In this document: positions 7,282-16,040 of the stretch, one piece after another
Position numbering within the stretch: position 1 is the first letter of the stretch
How the letters are laid out: each line of letters opens with the position of its first letter
DNA from: an uncultured Draconibacterium sp.
GTDB taxonomy: Bacteria; Bacteroidota; Bacteroidia; Bacteroidales; Prolixibacteraceae
Direction of reading: 5' to 3'
NCBI RefSeq assembly: GCF_913060805.1
Contig: NZ_CAJXTC010000046.1
Location: 1-38,287 of the forward strand
DNA: 38,287 nt
The notes under the pieces: generated by a model
Told to the model about the DNA's origin: nothing
The model's database searches: none
The model's input: only the letters and a program-made list of their open reading frames with translations
Made by a program: the position numbers and the translations under genes

Positions 7282-7770
7282 CTACTCTTCAGTTACCATC
7301 AGTTTTTTGAGCTTCTTTTTTATCCGGTTCATTTTCACCCGCACATAGTTTTGGGTAATTCCGGTAATCTCAGCAATTTCCTCGTACTTTTTGTTTTCGA
7401 GGTACAGCAGCACAATCGACTTTTCAATTCCGGTAAGCTGCTGAATGGCTTTGTGCAATACTTTTATATTCTCTTCGGTTTCGGTATCGTACTTTTCATC
7501 TTCAATCTGAAAATTTTCGTACGTCAGGCTGCTTTGGTCAGGTCTTCTTTTACTTTTTTTGAACGAAGTAATCGCGGTATTCAGCGCCACACGATACATC
7601 CACGTAGAAACCTTTGATTCTCTCCTGAAATTGGGGTACGACTTCCAAAGCTGTACTACAATTTCCTGAAAGAGATCACTTCGGTCATCTTCCGTGTCGC
7701 AATAAATGTTGCAGACTTTGTGGATGATGCCTTGGTTTTTCTGGATTATGTGTAAGAATTCCTTTTCCAA
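7282..7770 (-). CDS. ECF-type RNA polymerase sigma factor
   Basis: This 162-residue sigma-70 family protein has region 2 (about residues 10-75, with the core-binding stretch DLFQEIVVQLWKSYPNFR and the -10 recognising STWMYRVALNTAI) and region 4 (about 105-155, with the helix-turn-helix YEEIAEITGITQNYVRVKMNRIKKKLKK). There is no region 1 or 3, as expected for ECF factors. The start is TTG at 7770: the frame upstream is closed by TAA without an ATG, and no early internal Met exists before region 2. The following gene, 5 bp away, encodes a membrane protein that may control it. Target promoters are unknown. Confidence 0.9.
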   Translation of the reverse strand: MEKEFLHIIQKNQGIIHKVCNIYCDTEDDRSDLFQEIVVQLWKSYPNFRRESKVSTWMYRVALNTAITSFKKSKRRPDQSSLTYENFQIEDEKYDTETEENIKVLHKAIQQLTGIEKSIVLLYLENKKYEEIAEITGITQNYVRVKMNRIKKKLKKLMVTEE

Positions 7771-7856
7771 AATCGGTTTATTAGTAACTGGTAGTGAGAA
7801 TAATTACAATTGATGGTTAACAAACAGCTATAGATTTTATTATATGTGGGAATTTT

Positions 7857-7897
7857 GAAGCTCGAAGTAGGTAAGCTTTCTTCTGACTTCGGGCTTC
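7857..7897 (-). terminator. Hairpin after the pseudouridine synthase gene
   Basis: GAAGCTCGAAGT (7857-7868) pairs with ACTTCGGGCTTC (7886-7897), a 12-bp stem with one G-U pair. It lies 17 bp past the stop codon of the minus-strand rluB-like gene. The downstream T tract is weak, so strength is uncertain. Confidence 0.4.
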
Positions 7898-7914
7898 AGT
7901 CTTCCATCTTGGTT

Positions 7915-8847
7915 TTACATCATTTTTAAAAACTTCACCTCTTTTTCGGTAAGCAATCGCCATTTACCGCGCGGCAAATTCTTTTTGGTGAGACCGGCAA
8001 AAAGTACACGGTCGAGTTTTTTTACGCGGTAACCAAAGTGCTCGAAAATACGACGAACAATGCGATTTTTACCCGAGTGAATTTCGATTCCTACTTCTGT
8101 TTTGTCATCCGAGGTATAGCTAATGGCGTCAGAGGCAATCGGTCCGTCTTCCAGCTCAATTCCTGCGGCAATCATATCCATGTGCCCACGCTCAACAGGT
8201 TTGTCGAGGGTAACCTGGTACACCTTCTTTTTGTTATGTTTTGGGTGCGTTAGCTTTTTCGAAAGATCGCCGTCGTTGGTAAACAGTAACAATCCGGTTG
8301 TATTCCGGTCCAAGCGACCTACGGGATAAACGCGTTCATCGCAGGCGTCTTTTATCAAATCCATCACAATTTTATCCGCATGCGGATCGTCGGTGGTGGT
8401 AACGTAATCTTTTGGTTTATTCAGCAAAATATACACTTTGCGCTCGGCTTCAATTTTACGTCCGTCAAAACGAACTTCGTCGCCCGGCAGCACTCGTATT
8501 CCCAGCTCGGTAACAATTTTTCCGTTAATGGTTACCGCTCCGGCAGTAATAAAAGTATCGGCTTCGCGGCGCGAACAAACACCGGCGTTGGCGATAAAAC
8601 GGTTTAAGCGCATTCCTTCGGCCGAAAGCGTTTTTAGTTTTGGCCTCGGTGCAGCAGGCTCTTTTTTGTTGTCAGCCGGTTTGCCATAATTTTTCCGGGG
8701 CTTGAATTCTTTTTTGGGTTCCGATTTCTCAACCACCCGCGATTTTCCAATTCGTTTTCCTGAAGGTGATTTCACCGAACGTTTTGAACTGTTGCCGGAT
8801 GATTTACCTTGTGAACTGCCCCGGTTGCTGTTGTTATTCTTGCGCAT
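7915..8847 (-). CDS. rluB: Pseudouridine synthase, RluB/RsuA family
   Basis: The enzyme isomerises a uridine in rRNA to pseudouridine; RluB acts on 23S rRNA U2605 in E. coli. An S4 RNA-binding domain (MRLNRFIANAGVCSRREADTF onward, about residues 79-125) precedes the catalytic domain, which holds the family motif GRLDRNTTGLLLFTNDG with the catalytic aspartate. The first 70 residues are a basic Ser/Lys/Arg-rich low-complexity tail, common in Bacteroidota members. I chose the ATG at 8847; an in-frame TTG at 8868 lies inside a GATCTTTG sequence resembling a -7 promoter box and is therefore unlikely as the start. RluB rather than RsuA or RluE is a tentative choice. Confidence 0.85.
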   Translation of the reverse strand: MRKNNNSNRGSSQGKSSGNSSKRSVKSPSGKRIGKSRVVEKSEPKKEFKPRKNYGKPADNKKEPAAPRPKLKTLSAEGMRLNRFIANAGVCSRREADTFITAGAVTINGKIVTELGIRVLPGDEVRFDGRKIEAERKVYILLNKPKDYVTTTDDPHADKIVMDLIKDACDERVYPVGRLDRNTTGLLLFTNDGDLSKKLTHPKHNKKKVYQVTLDKPVERGHMDMIAAGIELEDGPIASDAISYTSDDKTEVGIEIHSGKNRIVRRIFEHFGYRVKKLDRVLFAGLTKKNLPRGKWRLLTEKEVKFLKMM

Positions 8848-8947
8848 TGCTAAAATTATTTTGTGCAAAGATCGCTAAATTTTCTGATTTGGAATTTTAT
8901 TTCCTCGAATTCACTTAAATTCGGAGTTCAAACATAAAATTAGAGCT

Positions 8948-9715
8948 ATGAATTCGCATGAAATTGATTATAAGATCATCGGGCACGATGTTCAGTTGGT
9001 TGAAATTGAATTAGATCCGGCAGAAACGGTGATTGCCGAAGCCGGTGCCATGTTGTACATGGAAGATGGTATCGAGTTTCAGGCCCGGATGGGCGACGGT
9101 TCAAGTCCGCGCGCTGGTTTTTTCGATAAGTTATTATCGGCGGGATCACGTTTGATAAGTGGTGAGTCGCTGTTTCTTACCCATTTTACCAATCAAGGCT
9201 GGGGAAAAAAGCACGTGGCGTTTTCTGCTCCTTATCCGGGAACGATTATTCCATTGAATCTGCCTGATTTTGGAGGCCGGATCATCGTTCAAAAAGATGC
9301 TTTTTTGTGTGCAGCATTGGGAACAAAAATCTCGATAACTTTTAACCGAAAACTGGGTGCCGGATTTTTTGGTGGCGAAGGATTTATTCTTCAGCAGCTG
9401 GATGGCGACGGAAGAGCTTTTATACACGCCGGAGGAACCGTTATTGAAAAACAGCTGAACAACGAAACTTTGCGGGTTGATACCGGATGTATTGTTGGCT
9501 TCGAAACATCGATAGATTACAGTATTGAGCAGGCCGGTGGTTTGCGATCGATGGTGTTTGGCGGCGAAGGACTGTTTCTGGCCACTTTGCGCGGAACCGG
9601 AAAAGTATGGCTGCAAAGTATGCCAATCCGTAAATTAATTGCAGAACTGTCGCCGGCTGGAGGAAACGCCCGTAAAGAAGCACGTGGCGGATTGCTCGAT
9701 AATTTACTGGAATGA
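8948..9715 (+). CDS. TIGR00266/AIM24 family protein
   Basis: The 255-residue protein belongs to the AIM24 (TIGR00266) family of beta-rich proteins found in bacteria, archaea and mitochondria. Yeast AIM24 supports inner-membrane organisation; the bacterial role is not established. Family marks seen are the opening [18 protein letters not shown], a Gly-rich [11 protein letters not shown] strand, [11 protein letters not shown], the repeated [12 protein letters not shown] and [22 protein letters not shown] strands, and [10 protein letters not shown]. It has no signal peptide or membrane segment. It is divergent from the rluB-like gene (about 100 bp apart) and convergent with dgt, ending at a strong shared terminator, so it is monocistronic. 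Confidence 0.88.
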   Translation: MNSHEIDYKIIGHDVQLVEIELDPAETVIAEAGAMLYMEDGIEFQARMGDGSSPRAGFFDKLLSAGSRLISGESLFLTHFTNQGWGKKHVAFSAPYPGTIIPLNLPDFGGRIIVQKDAFLCAALGTKISITFNRKLGAGFFGGEGFILQQLDGDGRAFIHAGGTVIEKQLNNETLRVDTGCIVGFETSIDYSIEQAGGLRSMVFGGEGLFLATLRGTGKVWLQSMPIRKLIAELSPAGGNARKEARGGLLDNLLE

Positions 9716-9728
9716 TAGTTTTAGTTTG

Positions 9729-9788
9729 CAGTTTTCAGTCTCAGTTTTCAGTTGTTCGTTTTTTACTGTTAACTGAGACTGAAAACTG
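9729..9788. terminator. Bidirectional terminator between AIM24-family gene and dgt
   Basis: Arms 9729-9746 and 9771-9788 are perfect 18-bp reverse complements around a 24-nt loop. It lies exactly between two convergent stop codons (9715 and 9797), so it can serve both genes, although flanking T tracts are short. Confidence 0.65.
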
Positions 9789-9796
9789 TTAACTTT

Positions 9797-11119
9797 CTAC
9801 ACCACTCCCGGTAAACTGATTCCTTTAATTTTCCGGTACAGATCGAGCGCAAAAATATCGGTCATTCCCGATACAAAATCAACCACCGACTGGATTTTAA
9901 GGTACACCGAATCTTCGTCGGTTTTAAACTGGCCGGGCAGTAGCGACAAGATCTTTTGACTGTACTTATCCTTTTTGTCGGTATTCATTATTGCATCAAC
10001 AAACTCTTCCAGCAGCGTGCCAATAATTTTATAACCAGCAATTTCAATCTCAACAACCGAGCGGTGTGCATAAATTTCGCTGAACGAAATGCGCTGAACT
10101 TCTTTCATTGCTGCTGCCTGCTTTTCAGGGAGCTGATCGATAAGGCTACCGGCGAAAGTTCCGGCCATAATTGCATCGTAATTGGCTTTAAAAATATCGA
10201 TGCAACGGTAAATCAACTCGCCGATAACATTGGCGCGCAGGTAACTTATTTGTTCGTTTACATCGCTTACTTGTGTAAAGGTGTTTTCGAAACGTTCGAT
10301 CCGCTCTTCGGTAAAGAAATTCTGGAAAAGTTCACGAATTCTGTCGTAGTGTAAAATGCCCAGTTTAAACGCATCTTCCAAATCCATAATCTGGTAACAA
10401 ATATCATCCGCAGCCTCTACCAGATACACCAGCGGATGACGGGCAAAACTTCCATCTTCGCGTTGTGCAATTCCCAGCTCATTGGCAATATGGTAGTAAT
10501 TTTCTTTGTCCGACTGGAAAAAACCAAATTTTGGTTTGGTGGCTTTTACCGATTCGTACGGGTATTTTACAATACTGGCCAGCGTTGAGTAGGTTAAGGC
10601 AAAACCACCCTCGCGTTTGCCGTTAAACTGGTGAGTGAGTGTGCGAAAAGCGTTGGCATTTCCATCAAAACAAGTAAAGTCTTTCCATTCGCCTTCCGAA
10701 AGTTGGTCTTTGAATTTCTGTCCGCTTGCTTTGTTGAAATAGTTTGAAATGGCTGCTTCGCCCGAGTGTCCAAACGGCGGATTTCCTAAATCATGTGCCA
10801 GACAAGCGGTTGAAACGATTGTCCCAATTTCATGGATCAGCGGATTATCCTGGTGGATTTCCAACAGGTATTCCGATAATAAATTTCCGAGGGACCGGCC
10901 AACACTTGCCACCTCTAAACTGTGGGTGAGGCGGTTGTGCACAAAAATATGCTCGGGCAGCGGAAAAACCTGTGTCTTATTCTGCATCCGGCGAAATGGC
11001 GAGGAGAAAATAATCCGGTCGTAATCGCGCTGAAATTGCGTGCGGTCTTCGTTTGTTACGGGGCCTAAAGTGCCCTTGCTGCCCAGTCGTTTTGGCGAAA
11101 GAAGTGTGTTCCAATCCAT
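9797..11119 (-). CDS. dgt: Deoxyguanosinetriphosphate triphosphohydrolase (dGTPase)
   Basis: This 440-residue cytoplasmic HD-domain enzyme hydrolyses dGTP (and perhaps other dNTPs) to the deoxynucleoside and triphosphate, adjusting dNTP pools. The metal-binding residues are visible: HNRLTHSLEVA near residue 62 (first His), and the HD pair in CLAHDLGNPPFGHSGEAAI near residues 109-127; the C-terminal half is the usual all-helical extension. The N-terminal RDYDRIIFSSPFRRMQNKTQVFP is a family signature. It begins 48 bp downstream of the trkH stop and may be cotranscribed with it. Confidence 0.93.
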   Translation of the reverse strand: MDWNTLLSPKRLGSKGTLGPVTNEDRTQFQRDYDRIIFSSPFRRMQNKTQVFPLPEHIFVHNRLTHSLEVASVGRSLGNLLSEYLLEIHQDNPLIHEIGTIVSTACLAHDLGNPPFGHSGEAAISNYFNKASGQKFKDQLSEGEWKDFTCFDGNANAFRTLTHQFNGKREGGFALTYSTLASIVKYPYESVKATKPKFGFFQSDKENYYHIANELGIAQREDGSFARHPLVYLVEAADDICYQIMDLEDAFKLGILHYDRIRELFQNFFTEERIERFENTFTQVSDVNEQISYLRANVIGELIYRCIDIFKANYDAIMAGTFAGSLIDQLPEKQAAAMKEVQRISFSEIYAHRSVVEIEIAGYKIIGTLLEEFVDAIMNTDKKDKYSQKILSLLPGQFKTDEDSVYLKIQSVVDFVSGMTDIFALDLYRKIKGISLPGVV

Positions 11120-11167
11120 AGTGTCAAAAATTCTTGCACGAATGTATAAGAAATTCTTGAACTCTCC

Positions 11168-12634
11168 TTAATCCAACCAGAACGACGGGGTGAAAAGTAC
11201 CAGTACCGAGTAGATTTCTAAGCGGCCAATTACCATTAGCGCGGTGAGGAAGTATTTGGCGCCATCGGGTAAATGCAGGAAGTTGCTTACCGGGCCAACC
11301 GTTCCAAATCCAGGACCAATGCCGGCCATACTTGTTGCCACGGCACCAAACGAGGTTTTCAGGTCGTTTGTCCAAAGCATCATTATCATTGTGCCAATAA
11401 TAACGATGAGATAGTAAAAAAGAACAAAAGTGAATACCCGGTTGATAAGCTCGGGGCGTACCACATTTTTATTGTAATGAACCACGCGAACTACAGTGCT
11501 CGACGAAAAATATTCTTTGTAAAGTGTGCGTATGCGTTTAAAAACAACCAGATGGCGAATAACTTTTACGCCACCGCCTGTTGATCCCGACGATGCCCCG
11601 ATCAACATCAGAATGGCAATGATCCCGATAGATTGTAAAGGCCACTGCAAATAATCGGCAGTGGCAAAACCGGTTGCGGTAATAATGGAAATCACCTGAA
11701 AAAAGGCGTGACGGAAAGCCGGCTCAAACCCCATGTCCTGGTGATGAAAGAAAAGCGACAGGGTGATGATCGTTCCGGCTACCAATATTATTTTTAAATA
11801 CAACCGAAGCTCTTCATTTTTGAATGCGGTTTTAAAATCGCCCCGTAACCAGAAAACGTGCACCACAAAGTTAATTCCCGAAAGCAGCATGAAAAAGGTA
11901 ACCGTGTATTGTATAAATGGCGAAAAGCTGGCCAGGCTATCGTTTTTTGTGGAGAACCCGCCGGTGGCAATGGTCGCAAACGAGTGGCAAACTGCATCGA
12001 AAAGCGACATGCCGCCAACCCATAAAATTATGGTTTCGGCAAAAGTTAGCCCCATGTAAATCAGCCATAATCGGCGTGCCACTTTGCGTATTCGTGTCGA
12101 TACTTTTTCGGTTGCCACACTCGATACTTCGGAGTAAAACAGGTAAATACCGTTAATTTTCAGAAACGGCATAATGGCTACTACCAAAACAATAATTCCC
12201 ATTCCTCCAATCCAGTGGGTTTCGGCACGCCAAAACAGTACACTTTTCGGAAGTGCCTCAATATCTGCTAATATAGACGATCCGGTTGTTGTAAATCCTG
12301 AAATCGATTCGAAAAAAGCATTGGTAAAATTGGGGATACTACCGGTTAGCAAATAGGGGAGTGTCCCCACCAAAGCCATTACCACCCAGGCCAGCGTAAC
12401 AATAATAAAACTCTCGCGCAACGAAGGTTCCACCTGCCGTTGTTTTTTGGTAAGCAGATTTAATGCAACCCCTAAAACAAAGGTGATCATAAAAGTGTGC
12501 GACAGATCGGTAAAAACGCTCTCTTTGTAAATAAATGAGACAATAACCGCAAAGAGCATAAAAAGACTTTCGAAGGTAATTACGATCGAAATGATGTGTA
12601 AGATTAAAGCGATATTTATTTTTAGGTGCTTCAT
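11168..12634 (-). CDS. trkH: TrkH family potassium uptake protein
   Basis: TrkH is the membrane pore subunit of the Trk K+ uptake system. The 488-residue protein has the expected many membrane helices and four pore loops of the MPM type: SGFTTTGSS (about residue 112), ATGGFST (about 222), TATGFAT (about 320) and GIGPGFGTVGP (about 437). The stretch SSGSTGGGVKVIRH near 345 is the diagnostic loop before the third helix pair. The usual cytoplasmic partner TrkA (RCK/NAD-binding) is not next to it in this window, so it must be elsewhere if the system is complete. The ATG at 12634 is clear. dgt follows after 48 bp. Confidence 0.93.
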   Translation of the reverse strand: MKHLKINIALILHIISIVITFESLFMLFAVIVSFIYKESVFTDLSHTFMITFVLGVALNLLTKKQRQVEPSLRESFIIVTLAWVVMALVGTLPYLLTGSIPNFTNAFFESISGFTTTGSSILADIEALPKSVLFWRAETHWIGGMGIIVLVVAIMPFLKINGIYLFYSEVSSVATEKVSTRIRKVARRLWLIYMGLTFAETIILWVGGMSLFDAVCHSFATIATGGFSTKNDSLASFSPFIQYTVTFFMLLSGINFVVHVFWLRGDFKTAFKNEELRLYLKIILVAGTIITLSLFFHHQDMGFEPAFRHAFFQVISIITATGFATADYLQWPLQSIGIIAILMLIGASSGSTGGGVKVIRHLVVFKRIRTLYKEYFSSSTVVRVVHYNKNVVRPELINRVFTFVLFYYLIVIIGTMIMMLWTNDLKTSFGAVATSMAGIGPGFGTVGPVSNFLHLPDGAKYFLTALMVIGRLEIYSVLVLFTPSFWLD

Positions 12635-12829
12635 TTATTCCAAAAAGGTATTAAAAAAGTGGCAATGCAGTATTTGTTGCTGCTTTACATTTTTCAGTTT
12701 CGTTGTTAAAATGCTTTTTGCTTTCGAATTAAATGTGTTGCGATGGCTGTATAAATTTACAAAATGAAAAAGTTATTAGCCAATCGAAATCATTGCTCAT
12801 TTATCGGGATATAGCAGCAATCCGAAATT

Positions 12830-13195
12830 TTATGCGGTAAAACCGGGGGGAGGGAGATTGGTGTGATGAATAAGAATATTCTTGAAAACAGTGGATATTG
12901 CAACGTTCCCCGAAACATTTGTACTTTTCGGGAATGCTCCGGAAATTCTGTTTTTTACAGGAAATGCGAGGGTTTTATGGTCGTTATCTTCTTGATTTTC
13001 GAGTAAGGATTCGCACAAATCAAAATCAGATGACACTATACATTCAATCTCTGTTGTGTCAGCTGCTGCGGAAACCCCAATAGCTTTTTTTGCAAAAGTA
13101 TTGTCTCCCGTAGTCTGTAGTGTCCCTGTCAGAAAATAAATTAAAAGCAGTATGAATAGTGCTCTCAAACCTTGGCTTTTAAAATTGCACGACAA
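12830..13195 (-). CDS. Small secreted hypothetical protein
   Basis: I do not recognise this product (about 112-121 residues). It has a hydrophobic segment LRALFILLLIYFLTG (residues 10-24) typical of a signal peptide or anchor, then a polar body and a C-terminal tail LPPPGFTA, a Pro-rich ending seen in small exported Bacteroidota proteins. No ATG start exists: the longest frame opens with TTG at 13195, but that TTG is part of TAACTTTG (13200-13193 minus), a good -7 promoter box. A TTG at 13168 is then a better start. Codon use and signal segment suggest a real gene, but this is uncertain. Confidence 0.5.
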   Translation of the reverse strand: MSCNFKSQGLRALFILLLIYFLTGTLQTTGDNTFAKKAIGVSAAADTTEIECIVSSDFDLCESLLENQEDNDHKTLAFPVKNRISGAFPKSTNVSGNVAISTVFKNILIHHTNLPPPGFTA

Positions 13196-13289
13196 AGTTA
13201 GAGTCTCTTTTTCAGTTGTGCCACCCTACCGTTGTAATAGTGTTGAAAATTGAGGTTTATTTAACTCCGCTTTTGCAACGATGCAATGT

Positions 13290-13988
13290 TTACAATGTGT
13301 AAGTGGAGTATTTTTTTACTTCGCGTGCCAGTTCGCGCGCCTTGCCGTCGGTAATCTGGTTCAGGCGTTCCCAGAATTTAGGGCCATGATTTTTAATCTC
13401 AGTATGCACCAATTCGTGCAACAAAATATAATCAATCAGTTTTACGGGCAGTTTCATCATTTGCAAATTCAAACTGATATTGTTTTTCGATGAGCAGCTG
13501 CCCCAGTTTCGGCGGTTGTTGCGGATGGTAACTTTGTTGTAGCTAAAGCCGTGTTTCTTTGCCAGATCGGAAATTCGTACCGGAAGCAAACGTTTCGCTT
13601 CATGGCGGTAAACAGTGGTTACAACTTCATCGATAAAAGCAATGGAGTCTTCGTTTTCAAAATCCGCTACCGAAATTGTTATGTTATCGCCTTGTCGCTT
13701 AGCATTGTTTTTTTCGCCCTGAACGATGCGTATTTTATGCAATTTTGTTTCAATCTCGGTGCCCGGTTTTATGGTGGTTGAGCGGGCTTTCATCTTTTCC
13801 TGCTGCTTTAAAACCCATCGCTCGTTTTTTACCACAAAAGCCAACGCTTCCTTCGGTGTGATAAAAAATGGAAAAGAAACTAGCACCGATTTGTCGGGTT
13901 TTACGCTAAGTTTAATATTTTTAGATCGCTGGTTCTGAGAAAATGTTACCTTGCCTATATGTTTTAATTGAACTACTTGGCTTGCCAT
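13290..13988 (-). CDS. YgjP-like zinc metallopeptidase (M48/DUF45 type)
   Basis: The 232-residue protein matches the YgjP-like metallopeptidase domain (PF01863). The zinc site HELVHTEIKNHGPKFW near residues 190-205 holds HExxH plus a downstream His, and is preceded by the family stretch VTIRNNRRNWGSCSSKNNISLNLQMMKLP with the conserved RxxWGSC. The N-terminal half is a beta-rich segment KNIKLSVKPDKSVLVSFPFF. No signal peptide is present, so it is cytoplasmic. Physiological substrates of this family are largely unknown. It is divergent from the next gene, with a TATCTTTG -7-type box on the minus strand at 14020-14013. Confidence 0.85.
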   Translation of the reverse strand: MASQVVQLKHIGKVTFSQNQRSKNIKLSVKPDKSVLVSFPFFITPKEALAFVVKNERWVLKQQEKMKARSTTIKPGTEIETKLHKIRIVQGEKNNAKRQGDNITISVADFENEDSIAFIDEVVTTVYRHEAKRLLPVRISDLAKKHGFSYNKVTIRNNRRNWGSCSSKNNISLNLQMMKLPVKLIDYILLHELVHTEIKNHGPKFWERLNQITDGKARELAREVKKYSTYTL

Positions 13989-14026
13989 ACGTTATTGTTA
14001 AAAATAAAAAATCAAAGATATCAATC

Positions 14027-14728
14027 ATGGGAAATAAAAAGATGGAGGTATTCGTAAACCTCACAAAAAAAGATATGGTTGTTTCGGTTGAGGAAAAAAT
14101 TCTTCCTGAAAGCCTGGTATTCGAATCGTTAAATCCGTTTCCCGGATATTACCACAACCTGCCGACCGATCCGGGCTCGTTGTACATTTACCTGGTGCTG
14201 GATAAACAATATCCGCTGGAGGAAGTTTTGAGGGCCACACAAGCCATCGAAAAAAAGTACGACTGGAATTTTGATGCCGGAAAAGCTTATATGTCAATAG
14301 GTTCGACTTTCCTTAACGCCATTCGAATAAAACACTTGCCATCGCTCGATTTATTGGTGAAAATTCAGGAAGCTTATGTTGACCAGGGAATTAGTTTCCT
14401 GATGAAAAAGAAACTAAAAGGCAAACTGGAGGCGAATGTGAAGATCGTTAAGTTCCTTGAGCTGAACAAACTGGCCGACGGTATTTTCCTGAATGTGCAG
14501 GATCCTACTTTTGCTTATGTTGAAGTACCTAAGTATTTAGATTCTGAGGAATTTACGAAAGTGTCGATGGATGTAAAATACAACTGGGAGGGGCATGAAT
14601 TTGATGCCGCCAGCGCATCGTTCTATCTTGATGGAAGTCTTTACGAGGCAGTTCGTATTTTCTCCGATAAAATGGATTTGGACTATTTAAGTGCCATTAA
14701 AAAATTATATGTTGATAAGATCGATTAG
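14027..14728 (+). CDS. Hypothetical cytoplasmic protein, unrecognised
   Basis: I do not recognise this 233-residue protein. The frame is open upstream to 13943, but that part overlaps the divergent metallopeptidase gene, so ATG 14027 (MGNKKMEVF...) is the likely start. It has no signal peptide or membrane segment. The two halves look weakly alike: LPESLVFESLNPFPGYYHNLP early and ADGIFLNVQDPTFAYVEVP late are each followed by a charged amphipathic stretch, and both halves contain a K-Y-[DN]-W motif (KYDWNFDAGKAYMS and KYNWEGHEFDAASASF), with a small-residue helix after it. This suggests an internal duplication. A strong terminator follows. Function unknown. Confidence 0.75.
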   Translation: MGNKKMEVFVNLTKKDMVVSVEEKILPESLVFESLNPFPGYYHNLPTDPGSLYIYLVLDKQYPLEEVLRATQAIEKKYDWNFDAGKAYMSIGSTFLNAIRIKHLPSLDLLVKIQEAYVDQGISFLMKKKLKGKLEANVKIVKFLELNKLADGIFLNVQDPTFAYVEVPKYLDSEEFTKVSMDVKYNWEGHEFDAASASFYLDGSLYEAVRIFSDKMDLDYLSAIKKLYVDKID

Positions 14729-14750
14729 TAACTTGTTTTTAAATAATAGA

Positions 14751-14781
14751 AAAGGCAGCAGAATTAGTGCTGTCTTTTTTT
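14751..14781 (+). terminator. Intrinsic terminator
   Basis: AAAGGCAGCA (14751-14760) pairs with TGCTGTCTTT (14768-14777) over a 7-nt loop, with one G-U pair, and runs into a T tract (14775-14781). It ends the plus-strand hypothetical gene that stops at 14728. Confidence 0.8.
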
Positions 14782-14806
14782 GTGTCTGCATTTTTGTACA
14801 TTTGGT

Positions 14807-14814
14807 TAACTTTG
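14807..14814 (+). promoter_or_regulatory. Probable -7 box (TAACTTTG) of the membrane-fusion gene
   Basis: TAACTTTG matches TAnnTTTG and lies 18 nt before the chosen ATG at 14833, just after a terminator. The nearest TTG upstream is 24 nt away, so the -33 element is not well placed. Confidence 0.45.
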
Positions 14815-14832
14815 TATAAAACTGGAATCATT

Positions 14833-16011
14833 ATGGTAAACAGATCCCGATTATTTGTTTTTGGCCTTCTGGCAATTTTGGCGAGCGTACTGTTTGCCTG
14901 TAAAGGAAATTCGGATAAATCAAACATTAAAACCGAAGTTGTAGATCGTGGCCCGGTGGTGGCTTCGTTTAAGTGCCAGGGAAGCGTTCGTGCTGCAAAT
15001 GTTGTGTCGGTGCTAAATCCTTTGCGAAACTCGGTGGTTGCATTGCATAAAATGCCCGGCGATAGGGTTGAAAAAGGGGAGCTTATTATGCAGCTCGATA
15101 AAACTGCCATACAGGATGAAATTGCCAGTTTGAATAACCAGATACAACAAAAAGAAAATGCCCTTGAGAAAAACCGCTTGAATGTTAAAAGCGTTCAGCT
15201 CGATCTTAATCAGGGCGAGGAAGCCAAAAAGGCACGCGTACAAAATATGAAACATTCGCTCGAGCAGCAGGAAAAACTGTTGGAAGCTGGCGGAACATCG
15301 CAGGCACGAGTCGACCAAATAAAACAAAACCTGTTGTTGGCCGAGCAGGATTTGAACAACCAGGCCGAAAAGAATTCGATACGTTTGCAGCAGCTAGAAA
15401 TGGACGAAAGAAATCTGGCTTTGCAAATCCAGTCGTTTAAAAAGAGTTTGGCAACACAACGTTCCATTTTGCAGAGAACGGATGTAAAAGCTCCTGTTTC
15501 GGGTGTTTTGCTGGAAGTTGCCGGAAATGTTGGCGATTATGTTTCGATCGATGGAGCGCTGGTAAAAATTGCCGATGAAAGTGCCTCTAAAATTGTTGGA
15601 ACCGCCGGTAAAAATAAACTCCCTCTTATTCAGGCCGGGGGAGAGGTGGAAGTGTCTGTGAACAACGAAAAGTTTATGGGAACTATCGGTCAGGTTTATA
15701 ATGAAGAAAATTCGGAGTCGTTATCGTTCGATGTTTTTGTAGCCGAATCGGATCAGGCGAAACTTGCAGGGGCTGAAAATGTTGAGCTACTGGTAAAAGC
15801 CAACGATAAAGAAAATGTGCTTCGGATACGAAAATTGCCGGGAATGGCATTGTCGCAACATTTCGATGTTTTGCTTCAGAAAGGCGATGAGGTTATCCGC
15901 ACCGAAATTGTTGTGGGCACCATTGGAAAAGATTACTCCGAGATAATTTCAGGTGTTAACGAAGGCGATGTTATCTTGGTTGAAGATCCTTCTACCGCTC
16001 AGCTGCAATAA
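14833..16011 (+). CDS. Lipoprotein membrane-fusion (HlyD/RND periplasmic adaptor) subunit
   Basis: This product of about 392 residues has a signal peptide and lipobox (SVLFAC, then KGNSDK), so it is tethered in the periplasm. It has the hairpin architecture of periplasmic adaptors: a first half-lipoyl segment (SVLNPLRNSVVALHKMPGDRVEKGELIMQLD), a long coiled coil of about 130 residues rich in Q, K, L and E, and a second half-lipoyl segment (VKAPVSGVLLEVAGNVGDYVSIDGALVKIAD), then a beta-barrel and membrane-proximal domain. Adaptors join inner-membrane ABC or RND pumps to outer-membrane channels. No pump or TolC-like gene is adjacent: both neighbours end in terminators. ATG 14833 was chosen because 14767 lies in the upstream terminator. 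Confidence 0.83.
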   Translation: MVNRSRLFVFGLLAILASVLFACKGNSDKSNIKTEVVDRGPVVASFKCQGSVRAANVVSVLNPLRNSVVALHKMPGDRVEKGELIMQLDKTAIQDEIASLNNQIQQKENALEKNRLNVKSVQLDLNQGEEAKKARVQNMKHSLEQQEKLLEAGGTSQARVDQIKQNLLLAEQDLNNQAEKNSIRLQQLEMDERNLALQIQSFKKSLATQRSILQRTDVKAPVSGVLLEVAGNVGDYVSIDGALVKIADESASKIVGTAGKNKLPLIQAGGEVEVSVNNEKFMGTIGQVYNEENSESLSFDVFVAESDQAKLAGAENVELLVKANDKENVLRIRKLPGMALSQHFDVLLQKGDEVIRTEIVVGTIGKDYSEIISGVNEGDVILVEDPSTAQLQ

Positions 16012-16040
16012 GATCTTTCTACTATTTTTTTGGTGACAAA

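Noticed and set aside
11124-11375. Minus-strand ORF of 83 codons
   Set aside because: It overlaps the 3' end of trkH in another frame; trkH has clear pore motifs there.
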